Origin: Lathyrus oleraceus
Taxonomy: Eukaryota > Streptophyta > Magnoliopsida > Fabales > Fabaceae
Reading direction: 5' to 3'
Length of the DNA: 64,000 nt
NCBI RefSeq assembly: GCF_024323335.1
Contig: NC_066581.1
Location: 299,048,536 to 299,112,535, forward strand
In this document: positions 36,601 to 47,709 of the stretch, piece by piece
Layout of the letters: every line of letters starts with the position of its first letter
Numbering within the stretch: position 1 is the first letter of the stretch
Notes under the pieces: model-generated
What the model saw: only the letters and a program-made list of their open reading frames with translations
Databases searched by the model: none
What the model was told of the DNA's origin: nothing
Translations under genes and position numbers: made by a program

Positions 36601-37814
36601 GTCTATGGGAATCGTGACTGCAAGTGCATAGTCGTATCGCATAGTTTTAAACATTATCGAACCCAAAAGGACTAATAATCGAACGTATCGTTATCTAATG
36701 TTACTATGTAAATCTAAGGCTGAGGAACGTTCTAAGATTGGAGGGATGAAGAGAAATAACTATAACATGGACAAAATATTAATAAAGATATTGAATAAAG
36801 GGATATCGATATGTAACGCATCAAACTTCGGGGATTCGATAGATAGTTGGTGTAATCTTAAATATCAAAATATTCTTCAGTAGAAATTATTTATAAAAAG
36901 GACTTTGTCTCACACTCTCATTTTTATTGACTCTGACCATACTCTTAAACCAGAATGCTTGATTCTCGCGGTCTTATTATGAATTTAAAAGTAATTTTTG
37001 AATATGAATAAAGTCTAATTAATCCTAAAGCGCTTTTGTTGTGTTTAGGATTAATGCCTAGTTTCAGTTATCCGGTTAAAGTCTCACACTCTCGTGTTTA
37101 TTGACTGTAACCTTTGTTTGCTTTGTACTCTCGTACAAAAAACAGTTTTGAATAAAACAAGAAACTAAAACCGGAAAATAATATTTTATAAAAGCCAACA
37201 CCAATTATTTACGAATCCTGTCGTTTCGACGGTCTTTACATACCGATACCTAGAGGTTTAGCCGGACATGGATCCGGTAGCATACATGGTGTTCAGATAA
37301 TTAAGCATACAATAAGGCATATGTAATTAAAATGGCAATTAAAATAAAAACCTGGAATATAAATCGAGAACTTGGAATGAATCCTGATTCTTCAAATTAA
37401 ACAATGTTGGAAAGCTTTGGCAATCGAGTACACCGTTACAATCAAATTCAGTTTCTTAAACAATAAATTGCAACAGTCCCCCATGTGGAGAATCTATTGC
37501 TTTTACAAAGTAAGAAACTACCTAAGAAAATCTAACCAAAAGAATCTGACTGGAAAAAAATGCACTCCCCTGAGAAAAATTGACCCTCCTTTATATACTT
37601 CCACTCTCCCTAATTGTAGCATTGGTTGGTTGAAAAAGTAAGTGGAAGTCATGGCTAAAAATGTGGAGGTCGTGGCTAAAAAGGTGGAGAGGAATAAGGG
37701 AGACCGAGTTGATGACGGCTGCCACAACCCTAATATGGTCTCTGTGGCGGCCAGCGGGCACCACCTTTTGTGGGATGGGCGCCACCACTTTATAGCTTCG
37801 TGGCGGGCGCCACC
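36601..37814. repeat. Unclassified repeat-like segment
   Basis: Starts near GGGAATCGTGACTGCAAGTGC and contains two copies of GTCTCACACTCTC followed by TTTATTGACT (36907 and 37081). The last 100 bp hold GTGGCGG...GGCGCCACC and GTGGCGGGCGCCACC, short G+C palindromes. It ends exactly where element E begins. No coding frame with a domain. I cannot assign a class. Confidence 0.3.
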
Positions 37815-40800
37815 TGTAATACCCCAAAATTTACCCTTCAGTTTTTCTTGGAAGCATGGGATTGTGTTTCACATTGCATTAGCATCATACTAGGTCATAC
37901 GCATTGCATACTGCATCAGTGACTTGGGAAATCAGGGTTTAATTGCTCATTCCTTAACAGAAGGAGCCCACACAAAGCAAGACTGAGAATTGAACTTCAT
38001 TCTCCCAAATGTACAAGTCTCAAGGGGTTCCATATGTCTTATGGTGGTCTACAGTTCATCAGTGGAAGATTCAGAGCTCTCAGAGTGTGCACTTGCATTT
38101 AATCAAAAATCAGGGTTTCATGGCTATCTGCAACAGGCAATGTTTGGTTGGAAGTAGAGGGGCTCATTCATGTCATGATTATAGAGGCATCTTGGTCTAG
38201 GAAGACCCACATTTATCTCAGAGAGATCCATTGGCAATCAGTGCAATCAGTTCCTGACCATTTTTGCCCTAAACTAGGGTTTGGTATAAAATCGGTTTAT
38301 TTCTGGTTCCTTGAGTGAAACTCATTTCCATGGCCCTCCATATGTCCACAAGGGTCTACATACAAAAAATCGGCTCTTTATTTGAGCCAGAGGTGCTTCA
38401 ATTGATCAATGGAATCGGGAATCAAATAGTTTGGGAAAAGTCAATTGTGGGGCCAAAAAAGTCAACTCCTGACATTTTGAAAGTGGAATCTCAAAATTCA
38501 TGCCTAAGGGAGCCTACATGTGAAATTTGATCAATGTTGGATCATGGATTCATCATTTAATCAGGAGTTTGAAAAGTTACTAAATTTGGAAATAGTTGAC
38601 TTTCCATTTAGGGCAAGTTTTTATGGTTTTTGCACCCACTTTAAGCCTATATTCCATCAAGATGCAAGCTCCATTAGAAAATTTCTCCAATAAGAAAGTT
38701 GTTTCTCTTGTTCCAAGCTTTCTTTAGATATAAAGTTTGTTTCATTTGGATTACAATTGAGAAAGTTATGCTTGGTCAAAGTGGGACATCATTTTAGAAC
38801 ACTTGGAAAATTTTCTAAGTCCAAAATTTGCAAAATTTGTCAAGACTTTATGGCCAGTTTTCTTGCACTTCAAGGAATCTTTTGAAAATACTTTCTTCAT
38901 GACAGTTGTACCTTGCTATGTCCTCTTTCACATCCTTTTGGAATCATCCCATTTGGATCATTGGTTTGAAAGATACACTCATCTAAAGTTGGTATCATAG
39001 ACTGAATTTTTTGACAACATTTAGGCCAAACTGGCCCAACCATTTTGCAGCTATGGAACCTGAACTTTATGGCCATTTTTCACCTCTTTCCACTCATCAT
39101 TTCAATTTGTGTTCAACATGAAAGATGTCAAGCTCCATGCCCTCTTTCTACTGTTTGCATTGCCTTGCCATTTGGACATGTATCCATCAAGATATAAAGC
39201 CTCAAAGTCACATACTTGGTTTGTTTTTATGCTGCACAAGAAAACCAGTCAGACCACAAAATTGACCAGCCCTTGCCTTTACCTCATTTGGCCATTTGCT
39301 TTATGTTCACTCACTTAAGCTTTGCTACATTTAGAACTTGCTCATACCACCCCCACTTTTTTACATCATTTTGTCATGAACCAAAACAAATACTTCAAGC
39401 CCATTAACACTTAAAACCCTACATACTTAAACATTCTAAACCCTAATCTGAAAAATAGTGGCTGTAAAAGTTCAGAGAAAGCAAGGCAAGGAGCAAGAAA
39501 TCCATCTCATTCCATTTCCATTTCACAAGTTTGCAAAGCACCTCTTTTTCCTTCCATCCTTCCATCTTCAAGGGGCAGTGGACCTTGCATCCACTAGGTA
39601 CCTTTACTTCTCCATTTTCATGACCATATGTCCATGTTGCTCATCATGTTATCCATACTTCATGTTATTTTTTCATTTATTCCATGCTTACTTCATGCTA
39701 TTTTCACTATGCCATGCTTGTCTCGTGCTAATTTTTGTTGTTAATATTATGTTATGCATGCTTATGAACCCTTCAACATGAGGCATTGCTTTTAACTTTA
39801 ATTTTGTAACATTATTTTTTGTTGAATCCGGGTGCATGAAGCCCCTTTGTTGTTCACTTTTCTACATGTTTAAGTCATTATTTTTCATGAAACAAAGCAC
39901 CATTGTGTTCTACATGTTCCATACTTGAACTTTGGTTTTTACATCATCTCATTTGGAGCCCTGTAGCTTGAGTTATGTTGGTTTGAAAATGGAAGAAATG
40001 TGCTGCGTTTTTTCGTTTGTTTTTCTGCATGCATGGCTGTTTTTTCTTCATTCCATGAAGAGATGACACGCGGCTTCATGTACACCGCTGGATCATTCGC
40101 GCCTGGCTTTAATCGCAACCGTCCATGTCTTTTTTTGTCATTTTGTGATTTAAGTTGGAGTGGACCAATTGAGGCAACGTTCACATAACTTATTTAAATG
40201 TACATTATTTTTTATATGTCACACTTAATTTAATTCTACTGGACCAGCACCTCCATTCGCCTGGCCCATCATCATTTCATTTTCATTTTATTTCCAATCC
40301 TTTTTTAAAATTCATTTTATTTTTTCTGTTTTCATTTTAAATAATAAAAATATTTTATTTAGTCATAAAAATATCAAAAAATATTTTTTACATTCTTTAA
40401 TGTTTTATTTAATTTATTTTAATTTTAATTTTTGTTTTTATTTAATGCTAATATTTTATTTCAATTATTTGTTTCATATATGCCATTTTAACACACTTTT
40501 TTCATTAATTTTATTTTCATGACTTAGAATTATTTTTAGGTTTTGATTTTTGGGATGAGGGTTGACCAATGTCTCATGGTCAACTTGACATTTTATTGGA
40601 ATTTTATTTCCCATTTTCAATTTATTTTGGACTTATTTTTGACCTAGTTTGCTTGGTTGACTTTTCATTTGACTTCTGTTTTATTTCAATTAATTTATAC
40701 ACTAATTTTCATTATTTTTGAAATCATTTTGGGGGATGATGATGTCCTGACCCCACCTTAGTTAGTTTAATTTTTCATTATTTTTTGTGATTAATTTACT

Positions 40801-41436
40801 ATTTATTTGATATTTTTTAAGTTGACTTGACTTTACAGTTGACTTTTCTATGATTGATGTTTGACTTAAGGGATTGCTTAGGGCAATTGAAGAGATCTTT
40901 TGATCCTCCCTTGTTCATCTCATAGGCCATGTATTAGAGGCCTCTAATCTTGATTTTATTTTATCCTTGCATCGTTTCCCGATTAAATTATTCATTGATC
41001 CTTTGTGTGCATAGTTTCATCTGTCTGATTTATCTGATATTTTTTATACTTGTTTCTTTCATCCATGCTTCCATTGTTTGATTGTTTAACATGTTTATAC
41101 TTTCCATACATTGTTTAATGCTTCATTTCATTCCCTGATTATTTGATTTGATTACATACCTGTTTATATCTGATCTGTTTGATTGACTGTGGCCTACTTG
41201 TATGGTGTATGAGGCATATATTTTTATTGTTTGATTTCCATGTACAACCCCCATTCATAATAAATGTACCCCTCTCCCATGAAGTGTATAATGTTTATTC
41301 TTTCATTATTTATTCATCTGTTAATACAAGAAATAAAACAAACATTCGATAACCTTTTCAAAGCAAGATCAAAACCTCGATCCAACGTCGAGTGATCATT
41401 TTCAAAACTTAACAGAACCAACACGTATTCATCTTT

Positions 41437-41540
41437 CCTTTTGTAAGTCGATTGCTTCATGCATCGCCATTTCTCTTGTAAGTCGATTGCTTCATGCATC
41501 GCCATCTACCACCTGTAAGTCGATTGCTTCGTGCATCGCC
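41437..41540 (+). repeat. About 35-bp tandem repeat in LTR of E, 3 copies
   Basis: Units read TTGTAAGTCGATTGCTTC followed by [AG]TGCATCGCCAT. The third unit has GTGCATC in place of ATGCATC. Confidence 0.85.
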
Positions 41541-41624
41541 ATCTACCCTTATCCCTGGTTCCTCTCCTTGCTCCATTCGTCGATTCTTGTTCCGTTTAGG
41601 TAGCACCCATTAGGTAGAACCCTT

Positions 41625-41815
41625 TGTATGATAACATAGGTAGAATTCCCTTATTCTTTTGTATGATAACATAGGTAGAATTCCCTCATTCTTTGTATGA
41701 TAACATAGGTAGAATTCCCTTATTCTTTTGTATGATAACATAGGTAGAATTCCCTCATTCTTTGTATGATAACATAGGTAGAATTCCCTTATTCTTTTGC
41801 ATGCTAACATTAGGT
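41625..41815 (+). repeat. 34/36-bp tandem repeat in LTR of E, about 5 copies
   Basis: Units read TGTATGATAACATAGGTAGA followed by ATTCCC[CT][CT]ATTCTT. Two unit forms (CTCATTC and CTTATTC) alternate, suggesting growth by doubling of a two-unit block. Confidence 0.9.
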
Positions 41816-42080
41816 AGATGTTCCCATTTGTAAATCCTAACTCATAAGTCCACATTGCTTGACAACTCTAGGGCAGAGCTTCCCCTTTCTTTTAGACCTT
41901 CTGTGCATCTCCGATCCTGTGGCATGTAGTCCGTGCTATTGCAAAGAGGTAACTGCCTAAGACTCGATTCAGCGAGTTACGACACCTGCTGCTAGGACGT
42001 GAACAGATTGCCCACTCTCTTTTGACACAACTGGTGTCCTCCTTTGTAAGTCCATGTTGAGATGGCAGCCCCTAGTTAGC

Positions 42081-42650
42081 CGAACTACGGCAACTCTGAT
42101 TCTCATGTTCAGATGAGATACGTAGGCACAAGATGCGATGTCTTGCCGAGTTCCTTTTTGACTAACAACTAACCCTTGTTTGCTTTCGCCCTCGTTGCGA
42201 TTCTTTTATCTCGCCCTCGTTGTGATCGAGACCATGTTCAGATGGTGTCCTCCTATGTAAGTCCATCTTCAGATGGCAATCCTTATTTCCCTATGTAGCC
42301 GAACTACGGCAACTCTGATTCTCATGTTCAGATGAGATACGTAGGCACGAGATGCGATGTCTTGCCGAGTTTGACTGACGACTAACAACTAATCTTTGCT
42401 TGTTTTTGCCCTTGTTGCGATTCTTTTCTCTCGCCCTCGTTGCGATCGAGACCTTCCCTTTCTCTTGCCTTAGTTGCAATCGAGACCCTTTATCCCGTAG
42501 TTAGCCGAACTACGGTTTGCTCTGATTCTCATTCCAGATGAGATACGTAGGCATAAGACGTGATGTCTTAGCGAGCACACATCTCTTTAACCCATAGGTA
42601 TCCGAGCTACGAAGACTCTGATTCTCATACTTAGATGAGATACGTATGCA
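42081..42650 (+). repeat. Four copies of the U5 hairpin block in E LTR
   Basis: Copies at 42081-42129, 42301-42348, 42507-42554 and 42604-42650. Each has GAACTACG (GAGCTACG in the last), then CTCTGATTCTCAT, five or six bases, and ATGAGATACGTAGGCA (ATGAGATACGTATGCA in the last). TCTCAT and ATGAGA can pair. Elements A, G and C carry one or two related copies at the corresponding place. Confidence 0.85.
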
Positions 42651-42975
42651 GTGGATGCGATATCTGTGCGAGTCATTTTCTTTTGACCCTTTCTTTTAGT
42701 AAATAGTACATTAGATAAACACACACCCTTTAGACAAGAACAACAAGAGTGGATCCCGTAGAGTACTACATATGCGTAGGGGTGTTAATACCTTCCCTTC
42801 GCATAATCGACTCCCGAACCCAAGATTTGGTTGCGAGACCTTGTCTTTTCCTTTCCTTTCTCCAGGTTTACTTCGAGCATTTCCTTTCCCTCCTTTGGGA
42901 TAAATAACGCACGGTGGCGACTCTTCTGTCATTTCTTTTTTTCGCCGGTTGTTATTTTTGCATGGTTGCGACAAC

Positions 42976-42993
42976 TGACGACTCTGCTGGTGA
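42976..42993 (+). promoter_or_regulatory. Primer binding site of element E (two changes)
   Basis: TGACGACTCTGCTGGTGA, two bases after the LTR end. It differs from the PBS of B at positions 3 (G to A) and 16 (G to T), so pairing with the same tRNA would be weakened. Confidence 0.8.
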
Positions 42994-44068
42994 CCCAGTT
43001 TCCCTAAGCGAGTCCCTCCTAGCTTTTGTAGGTCTCTTGTTTGTTGGGTGTTTTTTTTTCTTTTGTACAGTTATTTATTTTCCAGCATTTACCTACTTTA
43101 CCTTATTGCATTATGTACATATGATGTATCTGCTGATGGGTTGGTTGTTTGTTGGGATGGGATGTTCTATGAGAGATAAGCCCACTACCCAGGCTTGAGC
43201 GTACACACAAGTTTTAGAGTGGATAGTCATGAGGCTTGTGTGGCATGTTGCTGCGTTAAGTCGTTCATGAAGACCCACACCCAGACGAGGTTTCTTTGGA
43301 TATGTTCTGTCCTATTGGTGTTTCATAACGACAGATGTTCCTTTAGAAATCGTCGACTCTGGTGACCATTTCCCGAGGACTCAATCGAGGCCTCTCCTCC
43401 GAGACGCGTTTATGTTAGCTCTGGTGGGCGCATTCTCGCTGCTCAATCCGAGGACCTCGAGGTTGGGAACTTGTTTTTAGGATATCCTGTTGAGGGGAGT
43501 CAGTGGAGGTCTTTTGTCTCGTAATAATGCCAAACCTTCAGTGGTAAACGTATTATTCGACTGAAGGGCAAGAAGCTGACGAACTTCTGTTCTTAGAACC
43601 CACCAGTGAGGGGCGGGCTAAATTCAGGTGACCTTAACCTTCAACCAACCCGGTTTTCTGGAGCAAAGCTTTGATCTTTATATATTCTTCAGTGGGTTTC
43701 TCTTCAGACAGTGCAACCTGACAGATGTTCAAGCGGATACAGCAGTCCTGATTTCCATGTCACTGCATTGCATCACATCATTTTGCATTCACATCATTCA
43801 ACACATGTTTATCTATTCCCAGGGGCTGATATCTTCTTCTTGATTCTAGTCGGGGTTTTTCTTACACTTTTTATCTGACGAGAGACTGGAATCAAGGGGT
43901 TAGAATACCTTTTGGAATTGATAAACATGTCATTGCATTTGCATATCCATAGCATGTCTTGCATAACAGGTACCACCGCGGTGTTCTCATTTTGTTGGGT
44001 GTTCCACTAGCAGGATAGTTGATTCAGTCATTCACCGGTACGGTACCGGCAAAAATCAACAGAGAGCT
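42994..44068 (+). other. Leader of element E
   Basis: 1.07 kb between PBS and gag. No trace of ORF1 was seen. The 42914-43198 and 43628-43843 open frames are hydrophobic chance frames with no domain. It ends with GCATTTGCATATCCATAGCATG-like repeats and GGTACGGTACCGG before the gag start. Confidence 0.6.
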
Positions 44069-47000
44069 ATGGAGGGCCTACAAGCAAAACTCGCCGAGAT
44101 GAGGATCCGCATGAACCAATTCGTGGATGTGGTCCAGGGGGTGGCTCAGGGACAGCAAGAGCTCAGACAGATGATGCAGAGGAGTTCCGCCACTAATCAA
44201 CCAGAGACGGTAACTGATCCTCCAGTTGGAGAAGTTAACGGACCTAGTGGACTGGGGCCTATCCCGATCCCACGTGCTAACCCTGATCAACAACCCATTC
44301 ATGATGATCAGGAGGATCAGTTCACCTTGATGCGGGAGGACCTTGGCATGGGCCAGGGCATGGACCCCATGTTTAGAAGATTGAAGGAGAGGCTGAAGGT
44401 TGTAGAGGGACAAAATACTCTGGGGGTCGATGTTGCTGACTTGGGGTTGGTCCCGGGTGTGAGGGTGCCACCGAAATTCAAGGTTCCGATATTTGACAAA
44501 TACAATGGCAACTCTTGCCCGAAGACCCATGTGCAAGCCTACTTCCGCAAGATGGTTGCATACTCTGACGATGAGAAGCTGCTTATGTACTTTTTCCAGG
44601 ACAACCTAGCTGGGGCATCCCTGGAATGGTATATGAGACTGGACAGAGCCCACATCCGCTGCTGGAGGGGCTTGGCTGAGGCTTTCGTAAAGCAGTATCA
44701 GTACAACGCAGACATGGCACCTGACAGAACCCAACTCCAGAATCTGTCTCTCAAAAGCAATGAATGCTTCAGAGAATATGCTCAACGCTGGAGAGAGACA
44801 GCTTCCCGTGTTCAGCCTCCGATGTTGGAGAAGGAGATGGCCAACATGTTCATGAACACTCTGCCCGGGTCTTACTTGGAGCGCCTGGTGGGTTGCAACG
44901 CCTCCAACTTTGCTGATGTAGTCTCTACTAGTGAGAGGGTGAAGAACTATTTAAAGACGTGCAAGATCCAAAGTGGAGGTGGATCTTCATCAGGGGTGAA
45001 GAAGCCGTTTATTGGAGGACAGAAGCAGAGAGAGGGGGGTGTGAGTTCTTTGTCTTCATACCAGAGCAGAGGTATCAGAAGGAATAACTTCCAAAACTAC
45101 CATCAGCAACCGTATGTTGCGGTTGTGACCATTCCGGCTGCAGCACCACTACAACAACAACAACCACAACGTCAACCAACTCAGTACCAACAACAGCAAC
45201 AGGGTAACAGACCCGCCTACCAACAGAGGCAAAAGATGATGGACAGGCGTTTCGACACTCTTCCAATGTCGTACGCTCAGTTGCTTCCTAGCCTTCAACA
45301 ATTACAACTCATACAGTTACGCACTCTGGCTCCTCATGTTGGCAGGCTTCCAGTGGGTTATGACGCCAACGCTAGGTGTAACTTCCATTCTGGGGCACCT
45401 GGCCACAATATCGAGAACTGTAAAGCTTTTAAGCACGTAGTTCAGGACCTCATAGACTCGAAGGCCATCAACTTTGCACCGACTCCTAATCTCGTCAACA
45501 ACCCCATGCCACAGCATGGTGGTGCAAATGTTAATATGGTGGAAGGAGAAGCCAAATCCATCAAGGATGTATTGAAATTGAAGACTCCGTTGTTGGAGGT
45601 TAAAGAACACTTGCTGAAGGCCGATGTTTTCCCCGGTTGTGGGAATGGTTGTTTGGACTGTGCTACATAGAGCAAAGGTTGTTTGAAGCTGCAGCAGGGT
45701 ATCCAGGCCTTGCTTGACAATGGTACCCTCCAAGTTGAAGACTTGTCTATCAAAGAGTCTATTGAAGGGGTTGTGGAAGAGGCGTTTGAAGATGCTGCCG
45801 ATGAATTCACAGATGTTGTTCCTGTTGATTCTGTAATTCATTTTCCTATTGTTGTTGCTGATATCGATTCCGATGTTTCGGACGTTTATGTTTCAATGAA
45901 TAAGATTTATGAGTACGACTGTGATGTTGCTACTATCACAATTTTCTACCCAACTGCTCAGATCAGTGTGCCAGAAGCGCAACCAGTGCGACCATCCACT
46001 ATGACCATCACAACCCCTGGTCCTTTACCTTTCACCAGCGAAAGGGCCGTTCCTTGGCATTATGGGGGGAGTGTGTACACGCACGATCATGGAGTGGAGC
46101 AGCCACTGAAAATAGAAGGGGCGCAGAATCAGAAGTCTGAATCTGAGGTGGAAATAAAAGATCCCGCAGTGGACAATGTTGGTGGAATCGGGCGATTCAC
46201 CAGAAGTGGTAGACTGTTCTCACCACCGGTTACCCAACCTGATAGTGTTGACACCGCAGCGAAGACCAAAGGCAAACAAGTTGTGAATGAGGGTACCTCT
46301 GCACCCCAGGCTGGCTCAGAGCCTACTTTCACGAAGGATGTAGACGAGCTCCTGAGAATCATAAAGAAAAGCGACTACAAGGTAGTTGATCAGCTGATTC
46401 AGACGCCGTCTAAGATATCTATTCTCTCACTTCTGATGTGCTCGGAGGCACATAGGGAGGCACTTCTGAAAGTCCTAAATGCTGCATATGTGCCTCAGGA
46501 GATCTCAGTGGACAAACTAGAAGAGATCGTTACAAATGTTCATGCGAGCAACGAATTGGGTTTTACTGATTCTGACTTGACACCAGCTGGACGCAATCAT
46601 AACAAAGCTTTGCACATCTTGATGGAATGCAAAGACACTGTGTTATCACATGTTCTGGTGGATACAGGCTCCTCTCTCAATGTGCTACCCAAGAGAGCCC
46701 TGTCAAGGTTAGAAGTAGAAGGTTTGGTCTTGAAGCCTTCTGATCTCATTGTGAGAGCCTTCGATGGTTCTAAGAGGTCAGTGTTCGGAGAGGTAGAATT
46801 GTCAATTCAGATTGGATCACAAACCTTCAACACCATCTTCTATGTGATGGATATTAGTCCCTCGTATAGCTTCCTGCTGGGTCGTCCTTGGATCCACAAT
46901 ACTGGGGCAGTCTCCTCAACTTTACATCAGAAGATCAAATTCCCAGCCAATGGAAGAATTATCACCGTCTGTGGTGAGGAGGACATTCTGGTCAGTAACC

Positions 47001-47453
47001 TGTCTACATTCAAGTATGTAGAGGTAGAAGGTTAATTTCATGAGACCCTATGTCAGGCCTTTGAGGCAGTTCAGGTCAAAGACGCAACTCCGGTGGAAGA
47101 GATTAAAGTGGGCGCCTCTATCTCGTCATTCAAGCAGGCACAGGCGTTGGTAGATTCAGGTGTTGCTCCCGGTTGGGGACGTCTGTTGGAATTACCGAGG
47201 AAAGAAGACAAGTTCGGGATTGGGTATCATCCAACTTTGACTTCTACAACTTCAGCGCCTCAGACTCAACATGGGCCGATTACTTTCTCCAGGTGCTGGC
47301 ATCATTCAGTATGGCCAGATCTCTGCAATCAACGAGGAAGATGGGGATAGTGATTGCGACATTGACAATTGGGTGCGTCCGAGGGTCCCGGGTGAAGTCA
47401 TCAATAATTGGTCTTTTGAAGAGATTGTCCAAGTCACTCTTCTTGAAGAGTAA
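44069..47453 (+). pseudogene. Gag-protease of element E, three lesions
   Basis: The N-terminal coiled coil (L-Q-A-K-L-A-E-M-R) is followed by the capsid-like domain around codons 125-270 (K-F-K-V-P-I-F-D-K-Y), a Gln-rich linker (45140-45235) and knuckle C-N-F-H-S-G-A-P-G-H-N-I-E-N-C. TAG at 45668 lies within the Cys cluster. The protease is in the next open stretch, with D-T-G-S-S (near 46663) and L-L-G-R-P-W. TAA at 47033 precedes the post-protease segment (P-G-W-G-R-L-L). An extra G near 47292 shifts the frame; the correct end D-S-D-C-D-I-D-N-W reads to TAA at 47451-47453, overlapping the splice donor. The start at 44069 is the first ATG giving the coiled coil. Confidence 0.9.
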
Positions 47454-47709
47454 TTTTTCCTGTTTGTTCATGCATGTCCAAGTCTTATGTTCCGCCCATG
47501 GCGTAATGACTCATTGTAGGGCTCATCTATGTGAATACCTGCATTATTGATCATAAATGAAGGACGTCTTTTTGCATGCAAATATTTTGTTCACTGTTTT
47601 TCTATTTTTGCAGTTTTCAAAAAAAAAAAAATCAAAAAATATTTGGCAATGTTTTGTTTAGTTTTCACTCACTGTTCAAACTCATAAGCACATACCATCA
47701 CTCATGCAG
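47450..47709 (+). other. Ogre intron between protease and RT (E)
   Basis: Donor GA|GTAATT at 47450, acceptor CATGCAG|A ending at 47709, 260 bp. Splicing gives codon GA+A and an open frame into D-S-I-D-N-G-S-A, homologous to D-P-V-D-N-N-S-A in B. A closer TTTTTGCAG at about 47606-47614 is a rival acceptor but would retain unrelated AT-rich sequence. An A-rich run lies at 47619-47631. Confidence 0.82.

Larger units (their letters stand above)
37815..42973 (+). repeat. 5' LTR of element E
   Basis: 5,159 bp, TGTAATACC...GCGACA. No gene. It contains two short tandem arrays (41437-41540 and 41625-41815) and four copies of the hairpin block (42081-42650), then GGGTGTTAATACCTTCCC (42780-42797) and TGGCGACTCT (42915-42924). 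The first 1.5 kb differs from the 3' LTR by about 2% by eye, mostly transitions. Confidence 0.92.

Noticed and set aside
31841..37814. Search for host genes between the two nests
   Set aside because: No open frame with a recognisable domain, no plausible exon series; AT-rich LTR-like sequence throughout.
39458..39781. 107-codon hydrophobic frame as a membrane protein
   Set aside because: Located in the LTR of E, T-rich DNA that gives Phe/Leu/His-rich chance frames; no conserved motif.
42914..43198. 94-codon frame with membrane-like segments
   Set aside because: Spans LTR end, PBS and leader of E, so it cannot be an independent gene.
47576..47709. Upstream ATG at 47576 as start of E pol
   Set aside because: The segment before 47710 is AT-rich intron; homology to B starts at the acceptor, so this ATG is not the pol start.
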